Source: an uncultured Collinsella sp.
GTDB lineage: Bacteria; Actinomycetota; Coriobacteriia; Coriobacteriales; Coriobacteriaceae
Direction: 5' to 3'
Assembly: GCA_900547505.1 (NCBI GenBank)
Contig: URGY01000116.1
Coordinates: forward strand, 1 to 5,725
Length of the DNA stretch: 5,725 nucleotides
A model generated the notes under the pieces. That model had not been told where the DNA came from and made no database searches. It saw only the letters and a program-made list of their open reading frames with translations. Numbering within the stretch: position 1 is the first letter of the stretch; each line of letters begins with the position of its first letter. Positions 5,619-5,725 of this stretch are shown in pieces. Both the position numbers and the translations under genes were made by a program.

Positions 5619-5725
5619 ATGAAGGAAACCGAGAAGATCGAGATCATGCATTTCGACCAGGAGGGCTATCTCGAGGACGGCAAGGCGCTCTACGAGACCG
5701 GCAAGAAGATGACCGCGCTCGCCGA
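5619..5725 (+). CDS. Probable second SIS-domain protein, 5' end only
   Basis: The reading frame is open to the window edge (35 full codons plus two bases). The ATG at 5619 follows an excellent AAAGGAGAG ribosome binding site (5606-5614), which decides this start over the internal ATG at 5646. The visible segment MHFDQEGYLEDGKALYETGK followed by KMTALA matches the pattern that opens many SIS proteins of the FrlB/GfrE kind ('F-D-x-E-x-(Y/F)-L-x-x-G...', then an amphipathic helix before the first SIS fold). The SIS core itself lies beyond the window, so the assignment is inference from about 30 residues plus location. The gene lies 60 bp after the first SIS gene on the same strand, probably in one operon. 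Its C/G-rich third positions are more biased than in the regulator genes, hinting at good expression. Confidence 0.6.
   Translation, partial: MKETEKIEIMHFDQEGYLEDGKALYETGKKMTALA

Overview
The window looks like a piece of an actinobacterial gut genome. The best guess is class Coriobacteriia, Collinsella or a close relative. The reasons are moderately high GC, strong C/G preference at third codon positions in the phosphoketolase gene, clear GGAG/GAGGTGAG-type ribosome binding sites, and the gene repertoire (phosphoketolase, GntR/UTRA regulators, SIS-domain sugar-phosphate enzymes). The genus is inferred from style and content only.

The first 49 bases are not biological. They are an Illumina Nextera i7 adapter (end of the P7 arm, 8-base index, read-2 primer site and Tn5 mosaic end) left on the end of an assembled contig. 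Genomic sequence starts at about base 50, inside a phosphoketolase gene (xfp) that has lost roughly its first 170 codons at the contig edge. After xfp comes a 225-bp gap holding an imperfect GC-rich stem structure and a candidate extended -10 promoter. Then comes a 162-residue protein of unknown function (2257-2745).

The right half is a compact, same-strand regulatory and catabolic locus. Two different GntR/HutC-type regulators with UTRA ligand-binding domains (2784-3551 and 3536-4249) overlap by 16 nt. A 193-bp AT-richer control region (4250-4442) follows. It contains a GTATATAC palindrome matching the HutC operator consensus, a 19-bp near-palindrome (ATTGGTAT-CAA-ATACTAAT), and a half-site of the latter 33 bp upstream. 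Next is a 371-residue double-SIS-domain enzyme (4443-5558), and 60 bp further on the start of a second SIS-like gene that runs off the window.

Interpretation: UTRA regulators typically sense phosphorylated sugars or amino-sugar derivatives, and stand-alone SIS proteins isomerise or deglycate sugar phosphates. Two regulators in front of two probable SIS enzymes suggests an inducible pathway for amino sugars or Amadori compounds (fructosamine / fructoselysine type), possibly one regulator per substrate. The transporter and kinase genes expected for such a pathway would lie beyond the right edge. No tRNA, rRNA, CRISPR array, insertion sequence or prophage gene was seen.
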